NCBI RefSeq assembly: GCF_900104475.1
Contig: NZ_FNJR01000008.1
Coordinates: 186,001-250,000 of the forward strand
Source of the DNA: Actinopolyspora xinjiangensis
GTDB lineage: Bacteria > Actinomycetota > Actinomycetes > Mycobacteriales > Pseudonocardiaceae
Direction of reading: 5' to 3'
DNA length: 64,000 bases
The position numbers were made by a program, and so were the translations under genes. Shown here one piece after another: positions 50,949-59,016 of this stretch. The notes below the pieces were generated by a model. The model was given only the letters and a program-made list of their open reading frames with translations, was not told the DNA's origin and searched no databases. Numbering within the stretch: position 1 is the first letter of the stretch; every line of letters starts with the position of its first letter.

Positions 50949-51983
50949 ATGGCAACCTGGAACGAGACCCTGTGGTTGTTCAGCGTCCTGTTCGTCGAAC
51001 TGATCGCGCTTTTCCTCGTGGTCACCTTCGTCATGGAGCTGATCCAGCGTCGCTGGTTGCACCCCAGCCGTATTCAACGCTGGCTCGGTGGCCAACGCAT
51101 CACGATCGGCATTGTCAAAGGTGTCGTTCTGGGGGCGGTCACACCGTTCTGCTCGGCCATCGGAGTTCCCTTTCTGCTGAGCTTGCTGCGTGTCGGCGTC
51201 CCCTTCCACACCGCCCTGGCCTTTCTGATTTCCTCCCCACTGGTCGATGCCTTCATTCTCGGCCTGATCGGCGTGCTGTTCGGATGGGAAATCGTACTCG
51301 GTTACACGATCATCGTGGTGACGGTCTGTGCGCTCGCGGCATGGTTGTTGTCGTCACTGGGGATGGAACGGTATGTCAAACCCGGCCTGTCCCAAAGCCG
51401 CGACGCCCTGCCGAACACACTCCCGGCCACTTCCACGGGGCCATCATCACCGCCCAGTGAACGGGACCGAGCCGAGCCACCACCTCCGTGCTCGCCCCCG
51501 GCCGCTGCCGCGTGTTCCGTGGAGGAAGCCGAACACGGCGAACAGGGCGACTGGTACGGATGGCCGCACGAGACCCGAGCTGCCTGGAACACGGCACTGT
51601 CCAGTCTGCGTGACGTGTTCTGGCGCATGCTGATCGGCATCGGCCTCGGGGCGATCATCTACGGTCTTGTGCCCCAACAGGCGATGACCGGGGTGATGCA
51701 GCACCTGCCCACCGCGTTGGCCGTGCCGCTGGCCGCGGTGGCGGGAATACCGCTGTACATGCGTGAAGAAGCCGCATTGCCCATCGGCTACGCGCTGATC
51801 CAGTCAGGGGTCGGCGTCGGATTGGTGTTCGCCATGGTGATCGGTGCAGCAGGAGCCTCGCTGCCCGAACTGTCCATGCTCTCCAGCGTATTTCGCCGCC
51901 CACTGCTGCTCGCATTCGTGGGGTCGGTCTTCGCCGTCGCGATGGTCGGCGGCTGGCTGATCCCCCTGTTCGTGCCCTCGTGA
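50949..51983 (+). CDS. ArsP/DUF318-like permease, probable (organo)metal efflux
   Basis: 344 residues, about eight to ten membrane helices in two halves separated by a hydrophilic Pro/Ser/Glu-rich loop (about 145-205). The motif TPFCSAIGVPFLLSLLRVG with FLISSPLVDAFILG matches the permease family that includes ArsP, an exporter of trivalent organoarsenicals. The Cys in TPFCSAIG aligns with cysteines used by that family. It starts 10 bases after the decarboxylase, so is co-transcribed. I recall an NCBI name 'efflux transporter SaoE' for members in similar operons. Confidence 0.82.
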   Translation: MATWNETLWLFSVLFVELIALFLVVTFVMELIQRRWLHPSRIQRWLGGQRITIGIVKGVVLGAVTPFCSAIGVPFLLSLLRVGVPFHTALAFLISSPLVDAFILGLIGVLFGWEIVLGYTIIVVTVCALAAWLLSSLGMERYVKPGLSQSRDALPNTLPATSTGPSSPPSERDRAEPPPPCSPPAAAACSVEEAEHGEQGDWYGWPHETRAAWNTALSSLRDVFWRMLIGIGLGAIIYGLVPQQAMTGVMQHLPTALAVPLAAVAGIPLYMREEAALPIGYALIQSGVGVGLVFAMVIGAAGASLPELSMLSSVFRRPLLLAFVGSVFAVAMVGGWLIPLFVPS

Positions 51984-52043
51984 CCGGACACGTCACAGAC
52001 ACACGAGGGCGCTCCGGAAAAAGAACCCAGGAAAGGGTGCTCC

Positions 52044-52409
52044 ATGAAGGTTGCGTACGTGTTCAGCACATCGGGACACACAGCAAGCTACAAACTGGGC
52101 AAAATGATTCTGCCCCAGCTGGAAGACCGACGGCACGGCGTGGAGGTCGTCGGCATGATGTTTTTCGATGACAACAACTTCGTACTCAAACATGCCGACC
52201 CGATCGGCGAACGGCTCGCCACGGTGGCCCGGGACCAGAACATACTGCTGATGATGTGCGACCAGTGCGCTTTGGAACGCGGCCTGGCAGATGGACAGCC
52301 CGGCTCGTGCACACCGCTCGGAACGGTCGACGGTGTCAAGGTCGGTTGCTTCCCCGACCTGTACAGCGCTCTCGCCGACAACGTTCCCGACCAGGTCATC
52401 ACGCTCTGA
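52044..52409 (+). CDS. DsrE-like small protein with CxxC
   Basis: 121 residues; MKVAYVFSTSGHTASYKLGKMIL opens a DsrE/DsrF-like alpha/beta fold. Cysteines are Cys72 and Cys75 (MMCDQCALERG), Cys89 and Cys102. DsrE/TusD proteins relay sulfur as persulfide; here thiol or metal relay is equally possible. ATG with GAAAGG upstream, 60 bases after the permease and last in the operon. I recall 'DsrE-related protein SaoD' used for relatives. Confidence 0.8.
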   Translation: MKVAYVFSTSGHTASYKLGKMILPQLEDRRHGVEVVGMMFFDDNNFVLKHADPIGERLATVARDQNILLMMCDQCALERGLADGQPGSCTPLGTVDGVKVGCFPDLYSALADNVPDQVITL

Positions 52410-52543
52410 CGTATTTTCCGGACACGAGCATACTGACGTGTCCACATAGCGGTGTCCGCGAAGCGGTGAACCACGGGGCCGTGGTTCACCGTCGCGCCGT
52501 GGTGGTGACGGCTCATCGCCGCTACCGCAGGGCTCGCGCGTGG

Positions 52544-53191
52544 TCAGCACTGGTGTTCGGGGTGTTCGTCGGTCGGGGGGTGGTGTGCGAGCTGGCGGGC
52601 GAGCGTGTGGGCCTCGGGCACGGGCAGCACCGTGCTCGCGGGGTGTTCGGCCAGCTTGCCCGAGGCGTCCTCGGGGCTGGCGAAGAAGTGCACGTGCTCG
52701 CAGAAGGCGGCCCGCACCGAGGTGCAGTGTTCGGGAGTGACCAGCGACAGCACGGCTGTGGTCGGCTCCAGGTGGGTGATTTCGTCGGGGGTCACGATCA
52801 GCCGTACCGGTGTGGCGGTGGCGGGGCAGCGGGATTCGACCCGGGCGGTGCGACCGAGCATGCTGGGAAAGATCAGGGTGTCCAGGGCACACCAGGTATA
52901 CAACTCGCTCTCGTCGACGGTGAACCGGTGCCCCGTGGCACGCAGGGTGAGACCGCAGCCGATGATCCGCCCGGCCGCGTCGTATTCGGTGTCGGACAGT
53001 GTGGCCATCGCCCGACGAACCTCGGCGTCGGTGCGAGCTGCGGCCGTGGCCAGCTGCGTGACGGTGATCGGTTCACCACGTGACAGCAGCCGCAGCAGCG
53101 GGGGCCAGAGCCAGGCCAGCTCCGGGTGGGTCAGCGACGGGCGCAGTGAGGCACGAATGCGGCGTGTCAGTGCCGTGAGCTCGCTGTTCAT
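52544..53191 (-). CDS. merB: Organomercurial lyase MerB
   Basis: 215 residues. The protonolysis triad is present: Cys101 and Asp104 in YTWCALDTLIFP and Cys164 in AFCEHVHFF, matching Cys96, Asp99 and Cys159 of the well-studied enzyme. The N-terminal winged-helix-like region (LRLLSRGEPITVTQLA) is typical. MerB cleaves the carbon-mercury bond, giving Hg(II) for MerA. It follows merA by 36 bases on the minus strand and converges with the DsrE gene. Confidence 0.93.
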   Translation of the reverse strand: MNSELTALTRRIRASLRPSLTHPELAWLWPPLLRLLSRGEPITVTQLATAAARTDAEVRRAMATLSDTEYDAAGRIIGCGLTLRATGHRFTVDESELYTWCALDTLIFPSMLGRTARVESRCPATATPVRLIVTPDEITHLEPTTAVLSLVTPEHCTSVRAAFCEHVHFFASPEDASGKLAEHPASTVLPVPEAHTLARQLAHHPPTDEHPEHQC

Positions 53192-53227
53192 CGTGTGTGG
53201 TCCTTCCCGAAGGCGCCGGAGACGGGT

Positions 53228-54646
53228 TCAGGCGGCGCAGCAGGAGAGTTGTGTGATGTCGCGGGTGAAGGTCTGCGCGGCGAGTTTGAGGGCTTCGGCC
53301 ATGGTCAGGTAGGGCTGCCAGAGTTCGGCCATGTCGTGGACGGTCATGTGATTGGCCAGGGCGTAGACGGCGGTGGCGATGACGTCGCCGGCCCCGTCGG
53401 CCAGCACGTGCGCGCCCAACAGACGCCCCGTCCCTCGGTCGGCGACGAGTTTGACCAGCCCGCGGGGGTCGCGGTTGACGCGTGCGCGGGGTACGTGTTT
53501 AAGCGGGAGCACGCGGGTTTCGCAGTCGTGGCCGGTCTGCTGGGCTTGGGTTTCGGTGAGCCCGGCCGCGGCGATGCTCGGGCCGGTGAAGGTCACCCGC
53601 GGCAGGTGGTGGTAATTCACCGTGCGTCCGGCGTGGCCGAAGGCGTTGTCGACCACGATCGCGCCGTGGGCACCGGCGACGTAGACGAACCGCGGATGGC
53701 CGGTGACATCCCCGGCGGCCCAGATCCGTGGGTGGGTGGTGCGCAGCTCGTCGTCGACGAGCACGTTCCCCTGGCCATCCAGCCGCACCCCGAGCTGTTC
53801 CAGTCCGAGTCCGTCGGTGGCCGTGCGTCGTCCGGTGGCCACCAGCAGTCGCTCGGCACGTAGCTCGCGGGTGCTTCCGTCGTCGCTTTCGACCGTGGCG
53901 ACCACGTGGTCGTGGCTGTCCTGATGGACGGCTATCACCCGGGAGTGGGAGTGGGTGGTGATGCCCTCGTCGGTGAAGATCCGTGCCAGTTCCTCGGAGA
54001 TCTCGGGTTCCTCGGCCGAGGCCAGCTGTGAGCGGGTCACCACGGTGACCTCGGTGCCCAGCCGGGCGAACAGCTGGGCCTGTTCCAGACCGACGTAGCC
54101 ACCACCGAGGACCAGCATCGAGGACGGCAGCGCGTCGAGTTCCATCGCGCTGGTCGAGGTCAGGTAGTCGATTGCCTCGATCCCCTCGATGGGTGGGGTC
54201 CACGGGTACGAGCCGGTCGCCACGAGGTAGTGCTCGGCGGTGATCCGCCGGGAACCGCCGTCGTGGAGCTCGACGTGCAGCGCGGGCCCGTCGTCGAAGG
54301 AGGCCACCCCGCCGATGAGCTCCCAGCCGTACTCAGCGGCCAAGCCCGTGTACTTCTCGGCCCGCAAGTCGGTGACCAGCTCGTCCTTGCCTGCGATGAG
54401 CTCGCCGAAGGCGACCTGCTCGGCACTGGCCCGCACCCCGGGCAAGTGCGCGGCCGACAGGGCGACGTGGCGCGCCTCGGCCGCGGCCAGCAACGCCTTC
54501 GACGGCACCACGCAGCCGGTGTTGACGCACGTGCCGCCGACGGTGCCGCGTTCGACCATCACCACCGAGCGGTTCTGCCGTCTGGCGGCTATGGCCGCGG
54601 CGAAGGCCGCGCCCCCGGAACCGATGATCGCCAGATCGACAGTCAT
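53228..54646 (-). CDS. merA: Mercuric reductase MerA (without HMA domain)
   Basis: 472 residues. FAD/NAD(P) disulfide oxidoreductase with IIGSGGAAFAAAIAA and the redox pair Cys40-Cys45 in GGTCVNTGCVVPSK, the exact MerA form. A second Rossmann motif LGGGYVGLEQAQLF and the WAAGDVTGHPRFVYVA FAD site follow. The C-terminus ends SCCAA, carrying the vicinal Cys pair (469-470) that binds Hg(II) in the partner's active site. The usual N-terminal heavy-metal domain is missing. It reduces Hg(II) to Hg(0). ATG chosen at the family N-terminus. Confidence 0.95.
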   Translation of the reverse strand: MTVDLAIIGSGGAAFAAAIAARRQNRSVVMVERGTVGGTCVNTGCVVPSKALLAAAEARHVALSAAHLPGVRASAEQVAFGELIAGKDELVTDLRAEKYTGLAAEYGWELIGGVASFDDGPALHVELHDGGSRRITAEHYLVATGSYPWTPPIEGIEAIDYLTSTSAMELDALPSSMLVLGGGYVGLEQAQLFARLGTEVTVVTRSQLASAEEPEISEELARIFTDEGITTHSHSRVIAVHQDSHDHVVATVESDDGSTRELRAERLLVATGRRTATDGLGLEQLGVRLDGQGNVLVDDELRTTHPRIWAAGDVTGHPRFVYVAGAHGAIVVDNAFGHAGRTVNYHHLPRVTFTGPSIAAAGLTETQAQQTGHDCETRVLPLKHVPRARVNRDPRGLVKLVADRGTGRLLGAHVLADGAGDVIATAVYALANHMTVHDMAELWQPYLTMAEALKLAAQTFTRDITQLSCCAA

Positions 54647-54715
54647 GCTCGCTCTTTCCTCTCCGGTGGGACCGGCCCACCCGCGGTCGTGTCCGCCTAC
54701 GCGGAAGCCATCCTC

Positions 54716-54755
54716 ATTATATCCGCATAGGAGAATATGTGATTCGCGGTACAAT
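54716..54755. promoter_or_regulatory. Divergent mer operator/promoters
   Basis: AT-rich 40 bp between merA and the ArsR-type gene. A leftward TATAAT (54721-54716) serves merA, a rightward TACAAT (54750-54755) lies eight bases before the regulator's ATG, and the interrupted repeat CGCATA-N6-TATGTG (54724-54741) lies between them as the likely operator. Confidence 0.7.
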
Positions 54756-54763
54756 GCTGACCT

Positions 54764-55135
54764 ATGACTCGCTCCGTCGATCCCGCCACGCTGCTGCCCG
54801 CTGATGACGAGCGGCTCGGCGTGATGGCCAAGTTCTTTCGCGCCCTGGGCGAGCCGGCCCGGTTGCGGCTGCTGGAGTTCCTGCTCGACGGCGAGCACTC
54901 GGTCAGCGACTGCGTGGAACACGTGGGGCTCTCCCAGGGGCGGGTCTCGACCCACTTGGCTTGCCTGGCCGACTGTGGCTACGTCACCGCCCGCCGCGAG
55001 GGCCGCCGGACCTACTACCGTGCCACCGACCCTCGTGTGGCCGAACTGGTCACCCTGGCTCACACACTGACCACCGAAAACCACGCCGCCCTGGCCACCT
55101 GCGAAAAGATCGACAGCTTCGAAAGCGACAACTAG
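54764..55135 (+). CDS. merR: ArsR-family mercury-responsive repressor (MerR of actinobacterial type)
   Basis: 123 residues. ArsR/SmtB winged helix with LGEPARLRLLEFLLDGEHSV, the recognition helix LSQGRVSTHLACLADCGYV, and the beta wing RREGRRTYYRATDP. Cysteines are Cys50, Cys67, Cys71 and Cys113. In Streptomyces mer operons the regulator belongs to this family rather than to MerR, and position opposite merA supports the role. The ATG lies eight bases after a TACAAT -10 with no Shine-Dalgarno, so the mRNA may be leaderless. Confidence 0.88.
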   Translation: MTRSVDPATLLPADDERLGVMAKFFRALGEPARLRLLEFLLDGEHSVSDCVEHVGLSQGRVSTHLACLADCGYVTARREGRRTYYRATDPRVAELVTLAHTLTTENHAALATCEKIDSFESDN

Positions 55136-55326
55136 ATCCCCGCGGGGCCCAACTCGGCCAACCGCCGTACAAACCCCCGTGCCGAGAGAACTTCACCCGT
55201 TCGAAGCGGTGAAACGCCCTTGAGTTCCCAAGCGACAACACCGGAACCACGGGAAACGATCTCCACTAGCGTGGGAAACCCGTTCCGACTAGCTGCGGCC
55301 TCACTGGTCAGCGGATTTCGTCGGTG

Positions 55327-55492
55327 GCCCACCGAGGGGCCGACGACACGATGGGTGTCGGGTGACCGGCACGATGGTTCGTCGAGCTCGGACGTGATGA
55401 TCGGGGAGAGCTTCGCTGAATGCGGGCTCTCCCCGATTTTTGTGGGTCCTGGTCTTGTAGGGATTCGTCGGTTCGTTGCCAGCTGTGCTCGA
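55327..55492 (+). repeat. Right direct repeat of the tRNA-Leu island (attR-like), with terminator
   Basis: About 90% identical to 46416-46582, from GCCCACCGAGGGG through a terminator hairpin (55400-55441: ATCGGGGAGA / TCTCCCCGAT, T4) to TGTGCTCG. There is no tRNA in front of this copy. Confidence 0.85.
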
Positions 55493-55811
55493 TCTACGTC
55501 GCAGGGCCGAAGTCGTGAGTGGAACGGACGTCTGGTTGGCGGGGGCTCTCTGTCCGCGTGGAGCTGAACCTTCCGTGGTCCGCTGCCTGGTCGAGGAGCA
55601 CAGCGACAGCGGCGGTCGGTGACGTGCGGGAACCGGGAACCCCGAGTTCGCGCCGTTGGTGGGGCGTTCGCTCGTCCCGTGTGCGGTGTGATGCGCGCGT
55701 ACAGGCGGGTTACCTGCTCCCCGGCAAGGGCATCGGAAAGACTCTCCCCGACGTGCCCCGGGGAACGCGGACGCTCCTCTCACGCTCCCCGGGGCCTCGG
55801 CCGGACCGGGC
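55493..55811. other. Intergenic, nothing recognised
   Basis: 319 bp between the right island repeat and the cysteine-rich gene. No convincing frame, RNA or repeat. Confidence 0.4.
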
Positions 55812-56156
55812 TCAGGCCGGGACGGCGGCCATCGCCCGGCACTGCTCCGCACACCGGCGGCAGGAGGCCGCGCACTCGCGGCAGTAGTCCATGTCGTACT
55901 TGTCGCACTCGGCGGCGCAGGCCTCGCAGAGCTCGGCGCAGATCCGGCACATCCGGCTCGCCCACGCCGAGCCCCGCGACAGCAGGGTCACGCAGCTCGC
56001 GCAGACCGTCGCGCAGTCCAGGCACAGCCGGGCGCACTCGGCCATGTCCGCGTTGGTGACGCAGCAGTTGTAGTTGCAGGTCTCGCAGGCCTGCTGGCAC
56101 TCCGCGCACGCGTCCAGGCAGGCCCGGTTGCGCTGCTGCACCATGGTCGTGGCCAT
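55812..56156 (-). CDS. Four-helix-bundle copper-storage-like protein (DUF326/Csp)
   Basis: 114 residues, of which 22 are Cys, arranged every three to four residues along four predicted helices (RACLDACAECQQACETC, AECARLCLDCATVCASC, RMCRICAELCEACAAEC, YCRECAASCRRCAEQC). This matches the Csp/DUF326 cytosolic copper-storage fold, in which inward-facing thiolates bind many Cu(I) ions. No signal peptide is evident. ATG with GAGGAGG upstream. It lies just outside the mercury island beside a disulfide oxidoreductase. Confidence 0.88.
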   Translation of the reverse strand: MATTMVQQRNRACLDACAECQQACETCNYNCCVTNADMAECARLCLDCATVCASCVTLLSRGSAWASRMCRICAELCEACAAECDKYDMDYCRECAASCRRCAEQCRAMAAVPA

Positions 56157-56305
56157 GATCCCCACCTCCTCGTCAGGTGCTCGTTCGCGGAACGCGCGGG
56201 TCGAGTCGGCCTCGTCGGCGGCCCGCGCACCCGAGGGGTACCCAGCTGCGGCCCCGTCACCACGGAGGGCGCGGACGAGTCGTCGGCGCTTCATCCGGCC
56301 CCGGA

Positions 56306-57682
56306 TCAGTCGAGGAGCTCGTCGAGGGCGACTTCGATGGCGCGGTGGAAGGTGGGGTAGGCGAAGATCATCCGGCGTAGCTGGGCGAGGTGCACCTGGT
56401 TGTGGACGGCGACGGTGAACGCGCCGAGGATCTCGCCGCCCAGCGGTGCGACCACGGTGGCGCCGAGCAGGATGTCGCGTTCGGTGTCGGCCACCAGTTT
56501 GATCAGCCCCTCGTTGCCGGCCTTGTGGATCCAGCCCCGGGCGGAGGAGGGAATTTCGGTGACCGCCGTGCGCACCGGGAAGCCCTGTCGACGGGCCCGG
56601 GCCTCGGTGAGCCCGACGGAGGCCGCCTCGGGATCGGTGAACGCCACGGCCGGCATGGCCCGGTAGTCCGCCGTCAGCTCGCCCCTGCCGAGTATGTCCT
56701 CGGCGGCGATGCGCGCCTGGTACACCGAGGTGTGGGTGAAGGCGCCGTGACCGGTGACGTCGCCGACGGCCCACACCCCCTCGGCGGCGCGCATCCGCCC
56801 GTCCACCTCGATGGTGTTCGCGGACTCGTCGAGCCCGAGCGAGCTCACCCCCAGCGCGGCGAGGTCCGTGTGGCGCCCCGTGGCGACGAGCAGCTGTTCG
56901 GCGGAGGGGCTCTGCCCGGAGTCGAGTTCCACGGTGAACCGGCCGTCCTCGTGCCGCACGCGCCGCGCGGAGGTGTCGGTGTGCACGGTGATCCCCTCGG
57001 CGGTGAACACCTCGGTGATGGTCTCGGAGGCTTCGGGCTCGCCGCCCGGCAGCACTCGCGGCGCGGCCTCGACCACGGTGGTGTCCACCCCGAAGCGCGC
57101 GAACACCTGGGCGAACTCCGCCCCCACGGGGCCGGCGCCGAGCACCACCACCGACTCGGGCAGCGTGCGGGCCCGCACCGCCTCCCGGTTGGTCCAGAAC
57201 GGGGTGTCCCGGAGCCCCTCGACCGGCGGGACGGCGGGGTCGGTGCCGGGGTTGAGCACGATCGCCCGGCGGGGGCGGAAGACCCGCTCCCCCTCCGCCG
57301 TGTCGACGGTGACCTCACCGGGACCGGTCAGTCGGCCGAACCCCCGCACGAACCGCCCTCCGGTGTCCTCGAACCGCCGCACGGCGACCCGGTCGTCCCA
57401 GTCGGTGGTGGCCTCGTCGCGGATGCGGTCGGCGACCGGGGTCCAGTCCGGTCGCACCGAGGCCGTCCCGGCCAGCAGCGGAACCCGCCCGGCCTCGGCG
57501 AGCGCACCGGCCCCGCGGACCATCATCTTGGTGGGGACGCAGGCGAAGTACGGGCATTCGCCCCCGACCAGGCGATTGTCCACCCCGACCACGCTCAACC
57601 CCGCCGTGGCCAGCCGTCCGGCGACGTCCTCGCCGCCCGGCCCCATGCCGACCACCACGGCATCGACCTCGTCCTCCGCCAT
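56306..57682 (-). CDS. FAD/NAD(P)-dependent disulfide oxidoreductase (MerA/Lpd-like)
   Basis: 458 residues. VVVGMGPGGEDVAGRLATAG for FAD, the redox pair Cys43-Cys48 in GGECPYFACVPTK, a second Rossmann VVLGAGPVGAEFAQVFARFG (given as two parts, VVLGAGPVGAE and FAQVFARFG), and WAVGDVTGHGAFTH. The CPYFAC spacing is C-x4-C, but the intervening residues differ from Lpd and true MerA, and there is no C-terminal CC. The end FAYPTFHRAIEVALDELL keeps a dimer-interface helix. Substrate unknown; a metal- or thiol-reductase is possible. Confidence 0.82.
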   Translation of the reverse strand: MAEDEVDAVVVGMGPGGEDVAGRLATAGLSVVGVDNRLVGGECPYFACVPTKMMVRGAGALAEAGRVPLLAGTASVRPDWTPVADRIRDEATTDWDDRVAVRRFEDTGGRFVRGFGRLTGPGEVTVDTAEGERVFRPRRAIVLNPGTDPAVPPVEGLRDTPFWTNREAVRARTLPESVVVLGAGPVGAEFAQVFARFGVDTTVVEAAPRVLPGGEPEASETITEVFTAEGITVHTDTSARRVRHEDGRFTVELDSGQSPSAEQLLVATGRHTDLAALGVSSLGLDESANTIEVDGRMRAAEGVWAVGDVTGHGAFTHTSVYQARIAAEDILGRGELTADYRAMPAVAFTDPEAASVGLTEARARRQGFPVRTAVTEIPSSARGWIHKAGNEGLIKLVADTERDILLGATVVAPLGGEILGAFTVAVHNQVHLAQLRRMIFAYPTFHRAIEVALDELLD

Positions 57683-58094
57683 CTCCGCCCCCTCGGTTCG
57701 GGAATCCTCTCCCGGTCAGCCCAGCACCCGGACGGCGAGTGCGCACGGCGGGACGCCGGTGCACGAGAGCCGAAGATCGCGGTACGGCTCGGGGCGCGGG
57801 TCATCGGCGGTCACTCGTGGCGCCACTGCCTGGGGCCGGAGGGAACCGGCATGTCGAGCCGCGCGGCGGCACTGGGGGCGAAACGGTGGGGCGATGGAGA
57901 ACTCGACTGACCGACGCATCCCCCGCGTGGCCGGACGACGGGCGGCCGCGCCGGGGCCGCCGCCCGGAACGGGGTTCCCCCTGGTTCTCCGGGAAGGATC
58001 GGGGACGTTCCCGGATGGGACCCGGTACCGGGGGCGTGACCCTCACCGGTGCGTACTCCGTACACGAGAACCGCGTAGTGAGGGGGCGGGACCG
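57683..58094. other. Divergent intergenic region, nothing recognised
   Basis: 412 bp containing the promoters of the oxidoreductase (left) and the membrane protein (right). No repeat or RNA recognised. Confidence 0.4.
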
Positions 58095-58817
58095 ATGTCG
58101 GAGCCGTTGGAGTCGGAAGTCCGGGTGCGTCGGTTCCGGACGGGGGCGGCCGGGATCATCGTTCTGCTGGGGACCGCTCTGACGGTCGTCAGCCAGTTCC
58201 TGCAGCGGCGGGGGGACATCCCGCGTGGTGATCCGATCGGGGTCTTCGACCACGTCCTCGGGACGCCGTGGCTCGCCGCGGCGCTCCTCGGAATCCTCGG
58301 GGCGCTGTGCTGGGGCGTGGCTTTCCCGACCGCCGGGCGTGCCCTGCGGGATCCGGTGAGCAGGGCTCTCGCGCGGATGGCCGATCCCCTGTTGGTGGTC
58401 GCGGTCGCCCTGTTCGCGGTCAACCACGCGCACGACGGTTTCGGCGGCGGGATGCTCGCACGCCGGTGGGCCTCCGGTGAGCTCGAAGCCGGTGCGGCGG
58501 TGGGGGACTTCCGCGTCGTGGAGGTCCTCGTCGGGGGCACCTCCGTGCTGTCCCAGGCCCTCCTGGGGCTGGCGCTGGGCGGCTACGCCCTGGCGATGCT
58601 GCGTAGCCGCGAGTACCCGCGCGCGCTGTCCTGGTTGGGCATTGTCGCCGCCGCCGGGTGGTTCCTGCTCGGTTCGGCGCTTTTCCTGCGGCTTCCCTGG
58701 GCTTCCTTCGAGCTGCTCCTGCCGTTGGCGGGGCTGGCGACGGTGTGGACGCTGGGTGTGGGGATCGTCCTCCTGCGGTCGAGCGCCTCGGAGGGGAGGG
58801 TCGGAGCCGGCCGGTAG
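58095..58817 (+). CDS. Multi-pass membrane protein, unknown
   Basis: 240 residues with about six membrane helices (roughly 17-37, 60-80, 96-112, 135-162, 172-192 and 200-222). The loop after helix 3 holds NHAHDGFGGGMLARRW. ATG with GGGGGCGGG upstream. No family recognised with confidence; the layout resembles small DUF998/DUF4386-type proteins, which have no assigned role. Confidence 0.7.
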   Translation: MSEPLESEVRVRRFRTGAAGIIVLLGTALTVVSQFLQRRGDIPRGDPIGVFDHVLGTPWLAAALLGILGALCWGVAFPTAGRALRDPVSRALARMADPLLVVAVALFAVNHAHDGFGGGMLARRWASGELEAGAAVGDFRVVEVLVGGTSVLSQALLGLALGGYALAMLRSREYPRALSWLGIVAAAGWFLLGSALFLRLPWASFELLLPLAGLATVWTLGVGIVLLRSSASEGRVGAGR

Positions 58818-59016
58818 GGCATCGCCGCCCCGCCATCGGCCCGTGGTCGGCGGACCTCCGTCGATCCCGCCGGCCCTGTCGGTCCCGGGCCCGAACCGGG
58901 GCTGCACCGGCCACGCCGCGCCTGTGCTGTGCTCCCGGCGGCGCGCGCGGGAGGAGCCCGCCGACGGTCGGAGCGGACTCCGCCGCTGCCGCGCGGTGCG
59001 GTTCTTCCGACCGCGC

